From NCBI GenBank assembly GCA_965237855.1, contig CBDEGK010000003.1, positions 62,001-126,000 on the forward strand: DNA of 64,000 bases. The letters are read 5' to 3'. The position numbers were made by a program, and so were the translations under genes. The notes below the pieces were generated by a model. The model ran no database searches. It was not told the DNA's origin and saw only the letters and a list, made by a program, of their open reading frames with translations. Position 1 is the stretch's first letter. Every line of letters starts with the position of its first letter. Shown piece after piece: positions 54,654-62,384 of this stretch. This stretch comes from CBDEGK01 sp965237855. Its GTDB lineage: Bacteria > Pseudomonadota > Gammaproteobacteria > Pseudomonadales > Halieaceae.

Positions 54654-55522
54654 CAGTGTGCGACCTCCATGGCCTGGGGTTCAGAAGAATGGGAGACATC
54701 GGGTTCTACATAGCCCAGTGCGAAGGCCAGGCCGATGCCGAGTAAGAAGGACAGCGTGAGCTTACCCTTGTCGTGCGAGTGAAAATGCACTTCCGGCAAC
54801 AGGTCGGACAGGGAAATACACAGGAACACGCCGGCGGAAAACGCCAGCGCGCAGGCAATCACCAGGTCTCGCTCTGAGCCCATCTGGCCAATGCCCCAGA
54901 AAAACAGCAGGGCACCCAGCGGGCACATCAGGGCGAAGGCCAGATTGGCGCCGTTGCGCGCACCGGCACCCATGCCCGAGGTTTTCATCATGGTGGTGAT
55001 CGACAGGGCGTCCAGTGGTTTGTGCAGCACAATGGCCAGGAACACGCCCAGTCCAATCCAACCGCTGACGCCTTCAAACCATTCCGCCTGGATACTCGCA
55101 CCCAGGGCAATGCCATCCACCAGGGTGTGCACGCCCAGGCCTACGGCAATTCCCAACCAACTCAGGGACTGGCTGCCTGCGTTCTGGTGATCGTGCTGGT
55201 GATGCTGATGCTCTTCCTCTTCATCGCTGAAGTCGTGCTGATGGAAATGAAACAGCCGCAATAACATCAGCATCAGGATCAGGCCGGCCATCACCCAGTA
55301 CATCACCAGGTCCGCCGCCTGCGAACCACCCGCCAGCACCATCGCGTGGGGCACCAGGTGGTACAGCGCCACGCCCAGCATCAAGCCGGCGACAAAACTC
55401 ATGGCCACCTGGGTGCGGGTGTGTGTCATGCGCACCAGGTTGGGCAGCCAACCTCCCAGCAGCGAGGCAGCAACAATAGCCAGGGAGTAACCGGCGAGAA
55501 TTAGTAAGGGTTCAGTGGACAT
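54653..55522 (-). CDS. ZIP family metal transporter
   Basis: A 289-residue divalent-metal permease. Eight helices are predicted, with the metal-transport motifs GLGVHTLVDGIALGASI and FLAIVLHKPLDALSITTMM in helices 4 and 5. A cytoplasmic His-rich loop (residues about 93-113, HFHQHDFSDEEEEHQHHQHD) between helices 3 and 4 is typical for zinc sensing or handling. It probably imports Zn2+ or another transition metal across the inner membrane. It precedes and overlaps the ICMT-like gene. Confidence 0.92.
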   Translation of the reverse strand: MSTEPLLILAGYSLAIVAASLLGGWLPNLVRMTHTRTQVAMSFVAGLMLGVALYHLVPHAMVLAGGSQAADLVMYWVMAGLILMLMLLRLFHFHQHDFSDEEEEHQHHQHDHQNAGSQSLSWLGIAVGLGVHTLVDGIALGASIQAEWFEGVSGWIGLGVFLAIVLHKPLDALSITTMMKTSGMGAGARNGANLAFALMCPLGALLFFWGIGQMGSERDLVIACALAFSAGVFLCISLSDLLPEVHFHSHDKGKLTLSFLLGIGLAFALGYVEPDVSHSSEPQAMEVAH

Positions 55523-55537
55523 GCGTATTGGTCAAAC

Positions 55538-55906
55538 TCAGAGAGCCACCCACACCAGGTAGCCACCCACGGCCAGTATCAATGGCGACACCGCGCGCAT
55601 CAGTGCGTCGCTAAAGGTATCGACCCAGGCACCAATGCGCTGCATGACCTTCGGCGGCAGCACCAGCATCATCAAGCCAGCGAACACCGCCAGCCAGCCA
55701 AATATTTCGATCACCAGTGGATGGCGGGTTTCCGCCGCCGCCAGGATAAGCCCGCAACCGATCAATACCCGCAACCCGGCCAGCAAGAACATAGCCTTGC
55801 CCGCGATCAATTTCGGGACCAGGTCCCGTATCAAGGATGGTTGCGCAAGAACCACCAGGCCCGCCGCAATAATCGCCAGACCCACGGCCTGAACAATGTA
55901 GCTCAT
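55538..55906 (-). CDS. Small integral membrane protein, unknown function
   Basis: A 122-residue protein with three to four hydrophobic helices (IVQAVGLAIIAAGLVVLAQP; AMFLLAGLRVLIGCGLILAAA; VIEIFGWLAVFAGLMMLVLPP; AVSPLILAVGGYLVWVAL). The LRVLIGCGLILAAAETRHP segment resembles small DUF2065-type membrane proteins, but I do not assign a family firmly. ATG 55906 is preferred because GGGGGAG lies at suitable distance; a GTG three codons upstream is in frame. It lies 15 bp before the ZIP gene on the same strand and may be co-transcribed. Confidence 0.72.
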   Translation of the reverse strand: MSYIVQAVGLAIIAAGLVVLAQPSLIRDLVPKLIAGKAMFLLAGLRVLIGCGLILAAAETRHPLVIEIFGWLAVFAGLMMLVLPPKVMQRIGAWVDTFSDALMRAVSPLILAVGGYLVWVAL

Positions 55907-55998
55907 AGCCCACACTCCCCCAATTCAACAACTTGTACTATGCGACACCCTGAGCGTATTTGCCATTGCCGGCGGCCCCAGCTGCCATTGACAGCCAG

Positions 55999-56014
55999 AC
56001 TAATGAGCATTAGT
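55999..56014. promoter_or_regulatory. 16-bp palindromic operator candidate upstream of aldehyde dehydrogenase
   Basis: ACTAATG-AG-CATTAGT is a perfect 7-bp inverted repeat with a 2-bp spacer, 38 bp before the aldehyde dehydrogenase start. Its size and symmetry are typical of TetR-family operators. It is followed by TTTAATCC. No TetR gene lies in the window, so the binding protein would act from elsewhere. Confidence 0.55.
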
Positions 56015-56052
56015 TTAATCCACCGCTTTACTCATCAGACCGGGAGATAGCC

Positions 56053-57594
56053 ATGTCTATTTACGAGCCGATTGAATCCAACGACGCCCGCCGCCATCTG
56101 CAACTGCGCAGCCCGGTTACCCTGGAGCCGTCGGGAGAGCTGATTTGCGCCAATAAAGAAGACGTGGACGCGGCTATTGCCAGGGCCCGCACTGCCCAGC
56201 CCGCCTGGGCTGCCGTGGATATCAAGCAGCGTGCCAAGGTGCTCGAGAAAGCCCTCAAGCTGGTCATCGAAAAGACCGACGAAATCGTCGACCTGGTGGT
56301 GAGTGAGACCGGCAAGGCCCGCAGCGACGCACTCAGCATGGAAGTGTATTCGGTCGCCGACTCCCTCTGTTACTACGCCAAGAACGCCCCAAAATTCCTC
56401 ATGCCCCACAAGCGCAAAGTGCACGGCGTGCTGGGTTTCACCAAAGAACTGCGCATTACTTACAAACCACTGGGGGTTATCGGCCTGATCACGCCCTGGA
56501 ACGGCCCCTTTGTACTGGTTATGAATCAGGCAGCCCAGGCCCTGATGGCCGGTAATGCGGTGGTCGCCAAGGGTTCTGAAGTGACCCCGTTTTCCGCCAA
56601 ATTGGCAGAAGATATCTTCCGCGAAGCGGGATTGCCCGATGGCTTGTTGCAAGTGCTACTGGGTGACGGTGAAACCGGTGCCGCCATCGTCGACGGTGGC
56701 ATCGATAAAGTGTCTTTCACCGGTTCTGTGGCCACCGGCCGCAAAGTGGCAGAGAGCTGTGCCCGCCAATTGATTCCGGTCAGCCTGGAGTTAGGCGGCA
56801 ACGACGCCATGATCGTCTGTGCTGACGCCGACCTGGACCGAGCCGCCGACGGCGCCTGGGTAGGCTCTTGCATGAACACCGGTCACTATTGCTGCGGCAC
56901 CGAGCGTATTTACGTGGTAGAAGCGGTCTACGACGAATTCGTGGCCAAGGTGCTGGAAAAAGGCAAGGTGGTGAAGCAAGGCGCTGAACACGGTTTCGCC
57001 GAAGATGTGGGTGCCGTGTTCTGGGATCGTCAGATGGACATCATCGAGCGCCACGTCAATGACGCCAAAGCCAAGGGCGCCACCATCCACATGGGCGGTG
57101 AGCGCAACCCGGATTTGAAAGGCCTCTACTACCTGCCCACGGTGATGACCGATGTCGACAACAACATGCAGATCATGGTCGAGGAAACCTTTGGCCCGAT
57201 CCTGTGCATCCAGAAAGTGCGCGACGAGGCGGAGGCCATTCGCCTGGCCAACGATTCCGAATTTGGTTTGAACGGCAACGTCTGGACCCAGGACAAAGAG
57301 AAGGGCTTCAACCTGGCCCTGCAGATCGATACCGGCTCCTGCTCCGTGAATGACATGGCGGTGAGCTACGGCATTCCCGCTGCACCGTTCGGCGGCAAGA
57401 AGAACTCTGGCGTTGGCCAGGTCAACGGTGAAAAAGGCCTGAAGGCTTACTGCCACGAAATGCCGATAGTGATCGACAAGCGTGGCGGCAAACTGATGAC
57501 CGCTTACCCCAACACTGCCGACAGCGGCGAGGGCATGAAAAAATTCATGAACTTCCTCTGGATAAAAACCCCGATCGGCCGCTGGTTGTCCTAA
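56053..57594 (+). CDS. NAD(P)-dependent aldehyde dehydrogenase
   Basis: A 513-residue aldehyde dehydrogenase oxidising an aldehyde to its acid. The cofactor region has ITPWNGPFVLVMNQAAQAL and VVAKGSEVTP, the Rossmann turn is FTGSVATGRKVAES, the general base Glu247 is in VSLELGGNDAM, and the nucleophile is Cys280 in MNTGHYCCGTERIYV (a second Cys adjoins). The extended C-terminus after residue 480 (FMNFLWIKTPIGRWLS) is hydrophobic and may touch the membrane, as in fatty aldehyde dehydrogenases (inference). A palindromic operator lies upstream. Its TAA stop is the start of a palindromic repeat. Confidence 0.92.
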   Translation: MSIYEPIESNDARRHLQLRSPVTLEPSGELICANKEDVDAAIARARTAQPAWAAVDIKQRAKVLEKALKLVIEKTDEIVDLVVSETGKARSDALSMEVYSVADSLCYYAKNAPKFLMPHKRKVHGVLGFTKELRITYKPLGVIGLITPWNGPFVLVMNQAAQALMAGNAVVAKGSEVTPFSAKLAEDIFREAGLPDGLLQVLLGDGETGAAIVDGGIDKVSFTGSVATGRKVAESCARQLIPVSLELGGNDAMIVCADADLDRAADGAWVGSCMNTGHYCCGTERIYVVEAVYDEFVAKVLEKGKVVKQGAEHGFAEDVGAVFWDRQMDIIERHVNDAKAKGATIHMGGERNPDLKGLYYLPTVMTDVDNNMQIMVEETFGPILCIQKVRDEAEAIRLANDSEFGLNGNVWTQDKEKGFNLALQIDTGSCSVNDMAVSYGIPAAPFGGKKNSGVGQVNGEKGLKAYCHEMPIVIDKRGGKLMTAYPNTADSGEGMKKFMNFLWIKTPIGRWLS

Positions 57595-57618
57595 AAAGGG
57601 GTCAGTACCCTTTTTAGG
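57590..57618 (+). repeat. Palindromic GGGGTCAGTACCC repeat, copy 2, at the aldehyde dehydrogenase stop
   Basis: CCTAAAAAGGG (57590-57600), loop GTCAGTA, CCCTTTTTAGG (57608-57618): a perfect 11-bp stem. The TAA stop of the aldehyde dehydrogenase (57592-57594) lies inside its left arm. It forms an inverted pair with copy 3 at 57686-57712. Confidence 0.88.
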
Positions 57619-57636
57619 CTTGATAAAACATCACAC

Positions 57637-57674
57637 AAACAAAGAAGGGCAGCCACAGCTGCCCTTCTTTGTTT
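57637..57674. terminator. Bidirectional intrinsic terminator
   Basis: AAACAAAGAAGGGCAGC (57637-57653), loop CACA, GCTGCCCTTCTTTGTTT (57658-57674): a perfect 17-bp stem whose arms end A-rich and T-rich, so it can stop transcription from both sides. It lies midway between the convergent aldehyde dehydrogenase and diiron protein genes and between two inverted repeat copies. Confidence 0.9.
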
Positions 57675-57685
57675 AACTATCCTTA

Positions 57686-57712
57686 TAAAAAGGGTACTGA
57701 CCCCTTTTTAGG
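57686..57712 (-). repeat. Palindromic GGGGTCAGTACCC repeat, copy 3, at the diiron protein stop
   Basis: TAAAAAGGG (57686-57694), loop TACTGAC, CCCTTTTTA (57702-57710): a 9-bp stem. It is copy 2 inverted. The TAA stop of the minus-strand diiron protein gene (57708-57710) lies at its edge, the same position relative to the repeat as in copies 1 and 2. Confidence 0.87.
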
Positions 57713-58931
57713 AGGCTTCTGCCAATTCATCCATCTTGGCGTGCACGGCGTTGTCCAGATGCTCTTTCAGGGCTTCCTGTTCGTAGCTGATGGCCTCCGC
57801 AGTATCCAGAGGCCGCTCCATCGCTGTCCAGTTGATGTCGCCGTCATCAGGCAAGTTCTCGTAATCGAGAATACCCATCTCCTCGAACTTGGGCCGGATC
57901 TTGTCCGTCATTAAACCGATGCGCTTAAGATTGGGAATGACACGCTGGAACAACAGGTCACGGAACATGGTCATAACGAAACCTTCCATGACCCGCTCGC
58001 GGGCTTCTTCCACATCCCAGCCGAAGTGAGCAAACACATCGGTGGCGACCAGCCGTTCACGGCTGACCACACAGGCCTCATAGGCGAACTGGGCGCGCTC
58101 TTCCTTTTCCTCATCGGTCAGCGTCTTCACGTACTCTTCCAGGTAGTTCACACCGAAAGTCACATGGCGAGCCTCATCGCGAGTCACCAGGTAAATCAAC
58201 TCCTTAAGCACCGGGTCGGGCGTGGTTTCACGAGCCGTATTAAAGGCTGACAGGGCCAGCCCCTCGATTACGATTTGCATACCGATAAATTTCAGGTCCC
58301 AGCGCGGATCAGTGAGTATCTTGTCGAGAATGCTCTTGAGGCTGGTGTTGATCGGGTACATTAAGCCGATGCGGGTCTGGATGTACTTGTTAAACGCTTC
58401 CACGTGGCGGGCTTCGTCAAAGGTTTGCGAGGCGGCGTAGAGCTTGGCATTAAAGGTGGGGGCACAACTGGTCAACTGTGAGGCCACCAACAGGGCGCCC
58501 TGCTCACCGTGCAAAAACTGTGACAGGCTCCAGGCATTCTGGTGCAACCAGAACTCACGCTTCTCTTCCTGGGTGAGATCGATGTAGGGCTGGTAGTCGG
58601 CCAGGTTCATCAGCTGGGCGCCCTCCTCGAAGTCTTCCTCAGGCCACTCCGGGCTCCAGTCGATATCCAGCTCTACGTTCCAATTGAGCTGCTTGCCCAA
58701 CTCGTAGAGTTTCTTGATGCGATCGTCCTGCAGGGTGTAGTTCCAGTTAAAGGCGCCGGTCAGCGGCGTCTGGAAAATTTCGGCCACCGCGTCGACATGC
58801 TCAGAGGTGAGCAGGTCATCAATATCTGTTTCCTGGCCCTCCTGGCGCTTGGAACCGGCAAATCTCTGGATTTTGCGGGGTGTTTCATCTACATACTTCA
58901 GTTTCACAGGCACTTCCTCTTTTTCAGACAT
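57708..58931 (-). CDS. Ferritin-like diiron protein (oxygenase/R2-like)
   Basis: A soluble protein of about 407 residues with a ferritin-like four-helix core. A complete set of diiron ligands can be placed: Glu143 (LHGEQGALLVA), Glu173 and His176 (FDEARHVEAF), Glu223 (IVIEGLALSAF), Glu253 and His256 (TRDEARHVTFG). Two ExxH pairs at this spacing resemble R2-like and AurF-like oxygenases. The substrate is unknown; with aldehyde dehydrogenase, patatin and PHA genes nearby, a lipid or hydrocarbon is plausible. ATG 58931 (MSEKEE) is preferred to an Arg-rich in-frame extension that would run into the divergent AraC gene. Confidence 0.83.
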   Translation of the reverse strand: MSEKEEVPVKLKYVDETPRKIQRFAGSKRQEGQETDIDDLLTSEHVDAVAEIFQTPLTGAFNWNYTLQDDRIKKLYELGKQLNWNVELDIDWSPEWPEEDFEEGAQLMNLADYQPYIDLTQEEKREFWLHQNAWSLSQFLHGEQGALLVASQLTSCAPTFNAKLYAASQTFDEARHVEAFNKYIQTRIGLMYPINTSLKSILDKILTDPRWDLKFIGMQIVIEGLALSAFNTARETTPDPVLKELIYLVTRDEARHVTFGVNYLEEYVKTLTDEEKEERAQFAYEACVVSRERLVATDVFAHFGWDVEEARERVMEGFVMTMFRDLLFQRVIPNLKRIGLMTDKIRPKFEEMGILDYENLPDDGDINWTAMERPLDTAEAISYEQEALKEHLDNAVHAKMDELAEAS

Positions 58932-58981
58932 TGCCACTATCGCTGCTATACGTCTTGCTCTCAAGGTGACATGAGGGCAAA

Positions 58982-59998
58982 ATGTGGTCATATATGGCCA
59001 TCAGTAATCCGACAACACCGGCCCAGTACGTGATTATCCTGCTCGACCTGGCAGGTCAGCGCGGCGTACCGGCGCAGGACATTCTCAACGGCACCAGCCT
59101 GCAGGAAAGCAGCCTGGCCAGTATTGGCGCGCGCATTGATGAAGATGACTTCACCCACATCATCGAAAACGCCTATCGACTCACCGGTGACCAGGCCCTG
59201 GGCTTGCACCTGGGTGCGCGACTGAACCTGAGCGCCCACGCCACCGTGGGCCAGGCCTTCATGACCTGTGAAAACCTCGAGCAGGTACTGAATTTCCTGC
59301 TCAAGTACTACCGCATACTGGCACCGGCGCTGGATCTGCAATACCTGCAGCGCGATGGCCGTTGTTGGCTGATTCCCGCCGCCACCGCCCCCGGCATGGC
59401 CCCGGAGTTCGGCCACGAGTTACTGTTCGCCACCATTGTCTTCAACCTGAAATTGCTGGTGGGGAACAACGACGTTCAGTTTCGGGTGGAGCTGCCCTAC
59501 CCGGAACCGGACTATGTGGATGAGTACCGGGCCCAGTTTGGCGACGAGCTATTTTTTGGTGCCCGCCAGGGCAGTATCTCCTTCGAAGAGGCCTGGCTGG
59601 ATGCGCCGCTGCCGTCCTCCAACCCGGCGCTGTTGGCCCTCTATGAACAGGAATGCCAGCGCTTGTTGGAAGACCTGGTGGACCAGTACCAGTTGCGCGA
59701 TCAAACCACGCAACTGCTGCGAAAGCTGGAAGGGCACTACCCACAAATGCCGCTGGTCGCCGAGATGCTCAACATGAGTCCGCGCACCTATCGCCGCAAA
59801 CTGGCCAGCGAAGGCGTTTCTTTTCAACAGCTGCTGGACGACGTGCGTACCGAGCACGCCACCCACTACCTGACCACCACCTCCCTGCCCCTGGCGAGCA
59901 TTGCCTATACCGTAGGTTTCAATGACGTGTCCAATTTTCGCCGCGCCTATATCAAATGGACTGGATTGACACCCAGGGAAGCCAGGGACAATCGCTGA
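58982..59998 (+). CDS. AraC family transcriptional regulator
   Basis: A 338-residue regulator with an arabinose-binding-like N-terminal domain (residues about 20-210, including LGLHLGARLNLSAHATVGQAF) and a C-terminal AraC DNA-binding domain (about 235-335). The latter shows MPLVAEMLNMSPRTYRRKLASEG, LASIAYTVGFNDVSNFRRAY and KWTGLTPREAR. ATG 58982 follows GAGGGCAAA. It is divergent from the diiron protein gene with a 50-bp gap and is 4 bp before the patatin gene, so it likely controls both (inference). It is similar in type to the AraC gene next to the wax ester genes. Confidence 0.92.
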   Translation: MWSYMAISNPTTPAQYVIILLDLAGQRGVPAQDILNGTSLQESSLASIGARIDEDDFTHIIENAYRLTGDQALGLHLGARLNLSAHATVGQAFMTCENLEQVLNFLLKYYRILAPALDLQYLQRDGRCWLIPAATAPGMAPEFGHELLFATIVFNLKLLVGNNDVQFRVELPYPEPDYVDEYRAQFGDELFFGARQGSISFEEAWLDAPLPSSNPALLALYEQECQRLLEDLVDQYQLRDQTTQLLRKLEGHYPQMPLVAEMLNMSPRTYRRKLASEGVSFQQLLDDVRTEHATHYLTTTSLPLASIAYTVGFNDVSNFRRAYIKWTGLTPREARDNR

Positions 59999-60002
59999 AC
60001 CC

Positions 60003-61151
60003 ATGAATTCTCTGACTGTTTATGCCGGCGTCGGTGCGCGCCGTGTGATTGAAAAAGAAGGTTGGGGGCCGAAAATTTTCAGCACCCTGATCGGTGCCTC
60101 CGGCGGGGCCAAGTTCCTGGCCCTGGCACAGCTCGATAATTTTCTGTTTGGGGACTACCTGCAGCGCAGCGACCACCCCCTGCATTTGATTGGCTCGTCC
60201 ATCGGCACCTGGCGTCACGCCGCCCTGACCCGCGATGACCCCGTCGCCGCTCTGGAAAAACTCCAGCACGGCTACATCCACCAGTACTACGACGACCGGG
60301 AAAAAATCACCCCCGCCATCGTCTCCAAAGTCAGCCTCGGCATCCTCACCAACTTCATGGGCGAAGTTATCCACAAAACCCCAAGGGGGGCGGAACGGTC
60401 CGACGTATCGGGTGTCGGGCTTTCCGTGGATAACTTTTCATCATTACCGGGCAACCGCGAGCTGTGTGAACACTCGCGGTTTCATACCCATATCGTGACG
60501 GCGCGGGGACGTGGCCCCACCGCCAGTGCGAATTCGGCATTGCAGGGAATGGGCCTGGCGCTGGCGGCAATGTCCAACATCGTACATCGCCAGGCAATGC
60601 AGGCCTGGTTTCAACGGGTGGTGTTCAGCACATCGCAAGCGGGCCAGCACGGTTTTCCATTCCGGGATTTCGCCACCGGCGATGTCCAGCTAACCCCGGA
60701 CAACACAATCCAGGCCCTGCACGCCAGTGGCTCGATTCCCTTTGTGCTCACCGGCGAGCGCGACATTCCCGGCGCACCATTAGGACAATACTGGGACGGC
60801 GGCATCATCGACTACCACTTCGACTTTGCCGGCTTTAGCGGTGACGGGCTGGTGCTGTATCCACATTTTCGCGGTGACATCACCCCCGGTTGGTTCGACA
60901 AGTTTTTACCCTGGCGTCGGGCCAAAGCTGAGTTGTTAGACAAGGTGGTGTTGCTGTGTCCGAGTGAGGCATACGCCGCCACCTTACCCGGCGGCAAAAT
61001 CCCCGACCGTCGCGACTTCCCGAAAATGAGCCACGATGAGCGGGTGGAAAGCTGGCAGACGGCGGTAGATGCCAGCGCGGCCCTGGCCGAAGATTTCGAA
61101 CAACTGATCAGCGGCAATGACCCACTGGCAGAAGTTCAGGGGTTTAGCTAA
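60003..61151 (+). CDS. Patatin-like phospholipase with an in-frame repeat insertion
   Basis: A 382-residue lipid acyl hydrolase of the patatin family. The oxyanion element is LIGASGGAKFL, the nucleophile is Ser66 in GSSIG, and the catalytic aspartate is in YWDGGIIDYHFDF. It should release fatty acids from phospho- or neutral lipids in the cytoplasm. Codons at 60365-60437 (VIHKTPRGAERSD to VDNFS) consist of a dispersed palindromic repeat read in frame, adding about 24 residues between two helices without breaking the gene. It directly follows the AraC gene and precedes a convergent PHA-associated gene. Whether the insertion is tolerated is unknown. Confidence 0.87.
   Translation: MNSLTVYAGVGARRVIEKEGWGPKIFSTLIGASGGAKFLALAQLDNFLFGDYLQRSDHPLHLIGSSIGTWRHAALTRDDPVAALEKLQHGYIHQYYDDREKITPAIVSKVSLGILTNFMGEVIHKTPRGAERSDVSGVGLSVDNFSSLPGNRELCEHSRFHTHIVTARGRGPTASANSALQGMGLALAAMSNIVHRQAMQAWFQRVVFSTSQAGQHGFPFRDFATGDVQLTPDNTIQALHASGSIPFVLTGERDIPGAPLGQYWDGGIIDYHFDFAGFSGDGLVLYPHFRGDITPGWFDKFLPWRRAKAELLDKVVLLCPSEAYAATLPGGKIPDRRDFPKMSHDERVESWQTAVDASAALAEDFEQLISGNDPLAEVQGFS
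60365..60437. repeat. Palindromic repeat with inverted TTATCCACA ends, copy B (inside patatin gene)
   Basis: TTATCCACA at 60367-60375 and CGTGGATAA at 60425-60433 (one mismatch to the perfect complement) bound a 67-bp element. Aligned to the reverse of copy A, most positions agree, including the run CGGTCCGACGTATCGGGTGTC (given here only as a landmark of the core, 60393-60414). It lies wholly within coding sequence and keeps the frame. Confidence 0.85.
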
Positions 61152-61155
61152 GCCG

Positions 61156-61431
61156 CTAGCTGACATAGCGCTCCAGGTATTCGTTCATGGCTTTTTTCAA
61201 CGGCTGCTCGAACGCCGAAGCTAACATGCCGAGTTTCACATCCACGCGAATGGCGTCAGCTTCGATCTTTAACACCCCGTCGATACCAGTGCGACTGAAC
61301 CTGGCGGTATCCCCCTGCCAGGTATACCTGAGCCCGTGATCCGCCTTGAGCTGCTCGGCCAGCTGTTCGGCGGCCTCACGCACCTCTTCCTTCGACATGG
61401 TGAAAGATTTACTGACGCTGAATTTTGCCAT
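61156..61431 (-). CDS. Polyhydroxyalkanoic acid system family protein
   Basis: A 91-residue protein of the PHA_gran_rgn family (TIGR02610 type), usually found near polyhydroxyalkanoate genes or alone. The pattern is complete: FSVSKSFTMSKEEVREAAEQLAEQL, then YTWQGDTARFSRTGIDGVLKIEADAIRVDVKLG and the C-terminal amphipathic helix FEQPLKKAMNEYLERY. It probably associates with storage granules or their surface. It converges on the patatin gene with a 4-bp gap. No PHA synthase is in the window. Confidence 0.88.
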   Translation of the reverse strand: MAKFSVSKSFTMSKEEVREAAEQLAEQLKADHGLRYTWQGDTARFSRTGIDGVLKIEADAIRVDVKLGMLASAFEQPLKKAMNEYLERYVS

Positions 61432-61475
61432 GCTGATCTCCTAGTTACTTATCTTCTTATTCTAGACGCTCGTTC

Positions 61476-62354
61476 CTATTTTGACCGCTCGGCGCGCATC
61501 ACCACCCAATTTCCAAAAATAACCAACCCCAATCCCGCCATAGCCGCCAGGCTCCACTGGTAATCCTCCACCAGCGTCGATATCAGCAATGCCACCAGCG
61601 GAAACAGCAGGTTGCTGTAGCCGGCCCGGTCGGCACCAATACGCGCAATCAGGGTGATATAGGCCCAGAAGGCAATAATGGAACCAAACACCGACAAGTA
61701 CACCAGGGAAATCAAATACGCCGCCGTATACTCCAGTCGAATCTCCACCCCCTGGACCAGGGCGAAGCCGTACATGGCCAGCGCGCCGTAGCCCATGGCG
61801 TAACCGTTGCACACCAGCACCGGGATCTGACGCGCTCGCATGGGGCTGGTGATAATGTTGCCGAGGGAGGCCATGAAGGTACCCACCAGGCAGTACAACA
61901 GAGCGACAAAATTCGCATCGGTGAGATCCAGTGCGTCCAGTTCCCGCCAGAACACCGCCACCATCCCCAGCAGTCCAAAGCCCGCACCCAGCAACACCCG
62001 CGGGTTGATTGGCGCGCGCAGGAACAGGGCGCCATTGAAAATATTCATGATCATGATATTGGAAAACACCACCGCCACCAGGCCGCTGGTGAGCACCAAC
62101 TCGGCGTGATACACAAAGTAGTAATTGATGCAGAACAGGCACAGGCCCTGGGCCAGCATCAGCCCGTGATCGCGCAGGGGGTATTTCAGCGGTGTGCGTC
62201 GCAACAGCAGGAACAGGAAGATCAGCAGCGCAGATAAGGCAAAGCGGTGGCCCACCGAGGCCATCGGGTCCACCACCCCCAGTTGGTATTTTATGCCGAT
62301 CCAGGTCGAACCCCAGATCAGCACACACAGGCTGTACAGTAACGCATTGTTCAA
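61476..62354 (-). CDS. EamA/DMT family transporter
   Basis: A 292-residue inner-membrane transporter with ten helices in two EamA repeats. The first repeat opens LLYSLCVLIWGSTWIGIKYQLG (the family's WGS motif) and ends AVVFSNIMIMNIFNGALFLRAP. The second includes YLSVFGSIIAFWAYITLIARIG and SNLLFPLVALLISTLVEDYQW. It probably exports an amino acid or other small metabolite. The only in-frame start giving a full first helix is TTG 62354, which falls within a 14-bp tandem duplication and has no clear Shine-Dalgarno, suggesting weak initiation. Confidence 0.88.
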   Translation of the reverse strand: MNNALLYSLCVLIWGSTWIGIKYQLGVVDPMASVGHRFALSALLIFLFLLLRRTPLKYPLRDHGLMLAQGLCLFCINYYFVYHAELVLTSGLVAVVFSNIMIMNIFNGALFLRAPINPRVLLGAGFGLLGMVAVFWRELDALDLTDANFVALLYCLVGTFMASLGNIITSPMRARQIPVLVCNGYAMGYGALAMYGFALVQGVEIRLEYTAAYLISLVYLSVFGSIIAFWAYITLIARIGADRAGYSNLLFPLVALLISTLVEDYQWSLAAMAGLGLVIFGNWVVMRAERSK

Positions 62355-62373
62355 GAGAGATTGTTCAAGAGAA
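62346..62373. repeat. 14-bp tandem duplication at the DMT transporter start
   Basis: ATTGTTCAAGAGAG (62346-62359) is followed by ATTGTTCAAGAGAA (62360-62373), 13 of 14 identical. On the minus strand it duplicates the TTG start and its upstream bases; initiation at the outer TTG would hit a TGA after five codons, so only the inner one is usable. Confidence 0.8.
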
Positions 62374-62384
62374 ATAGTTCAGAA

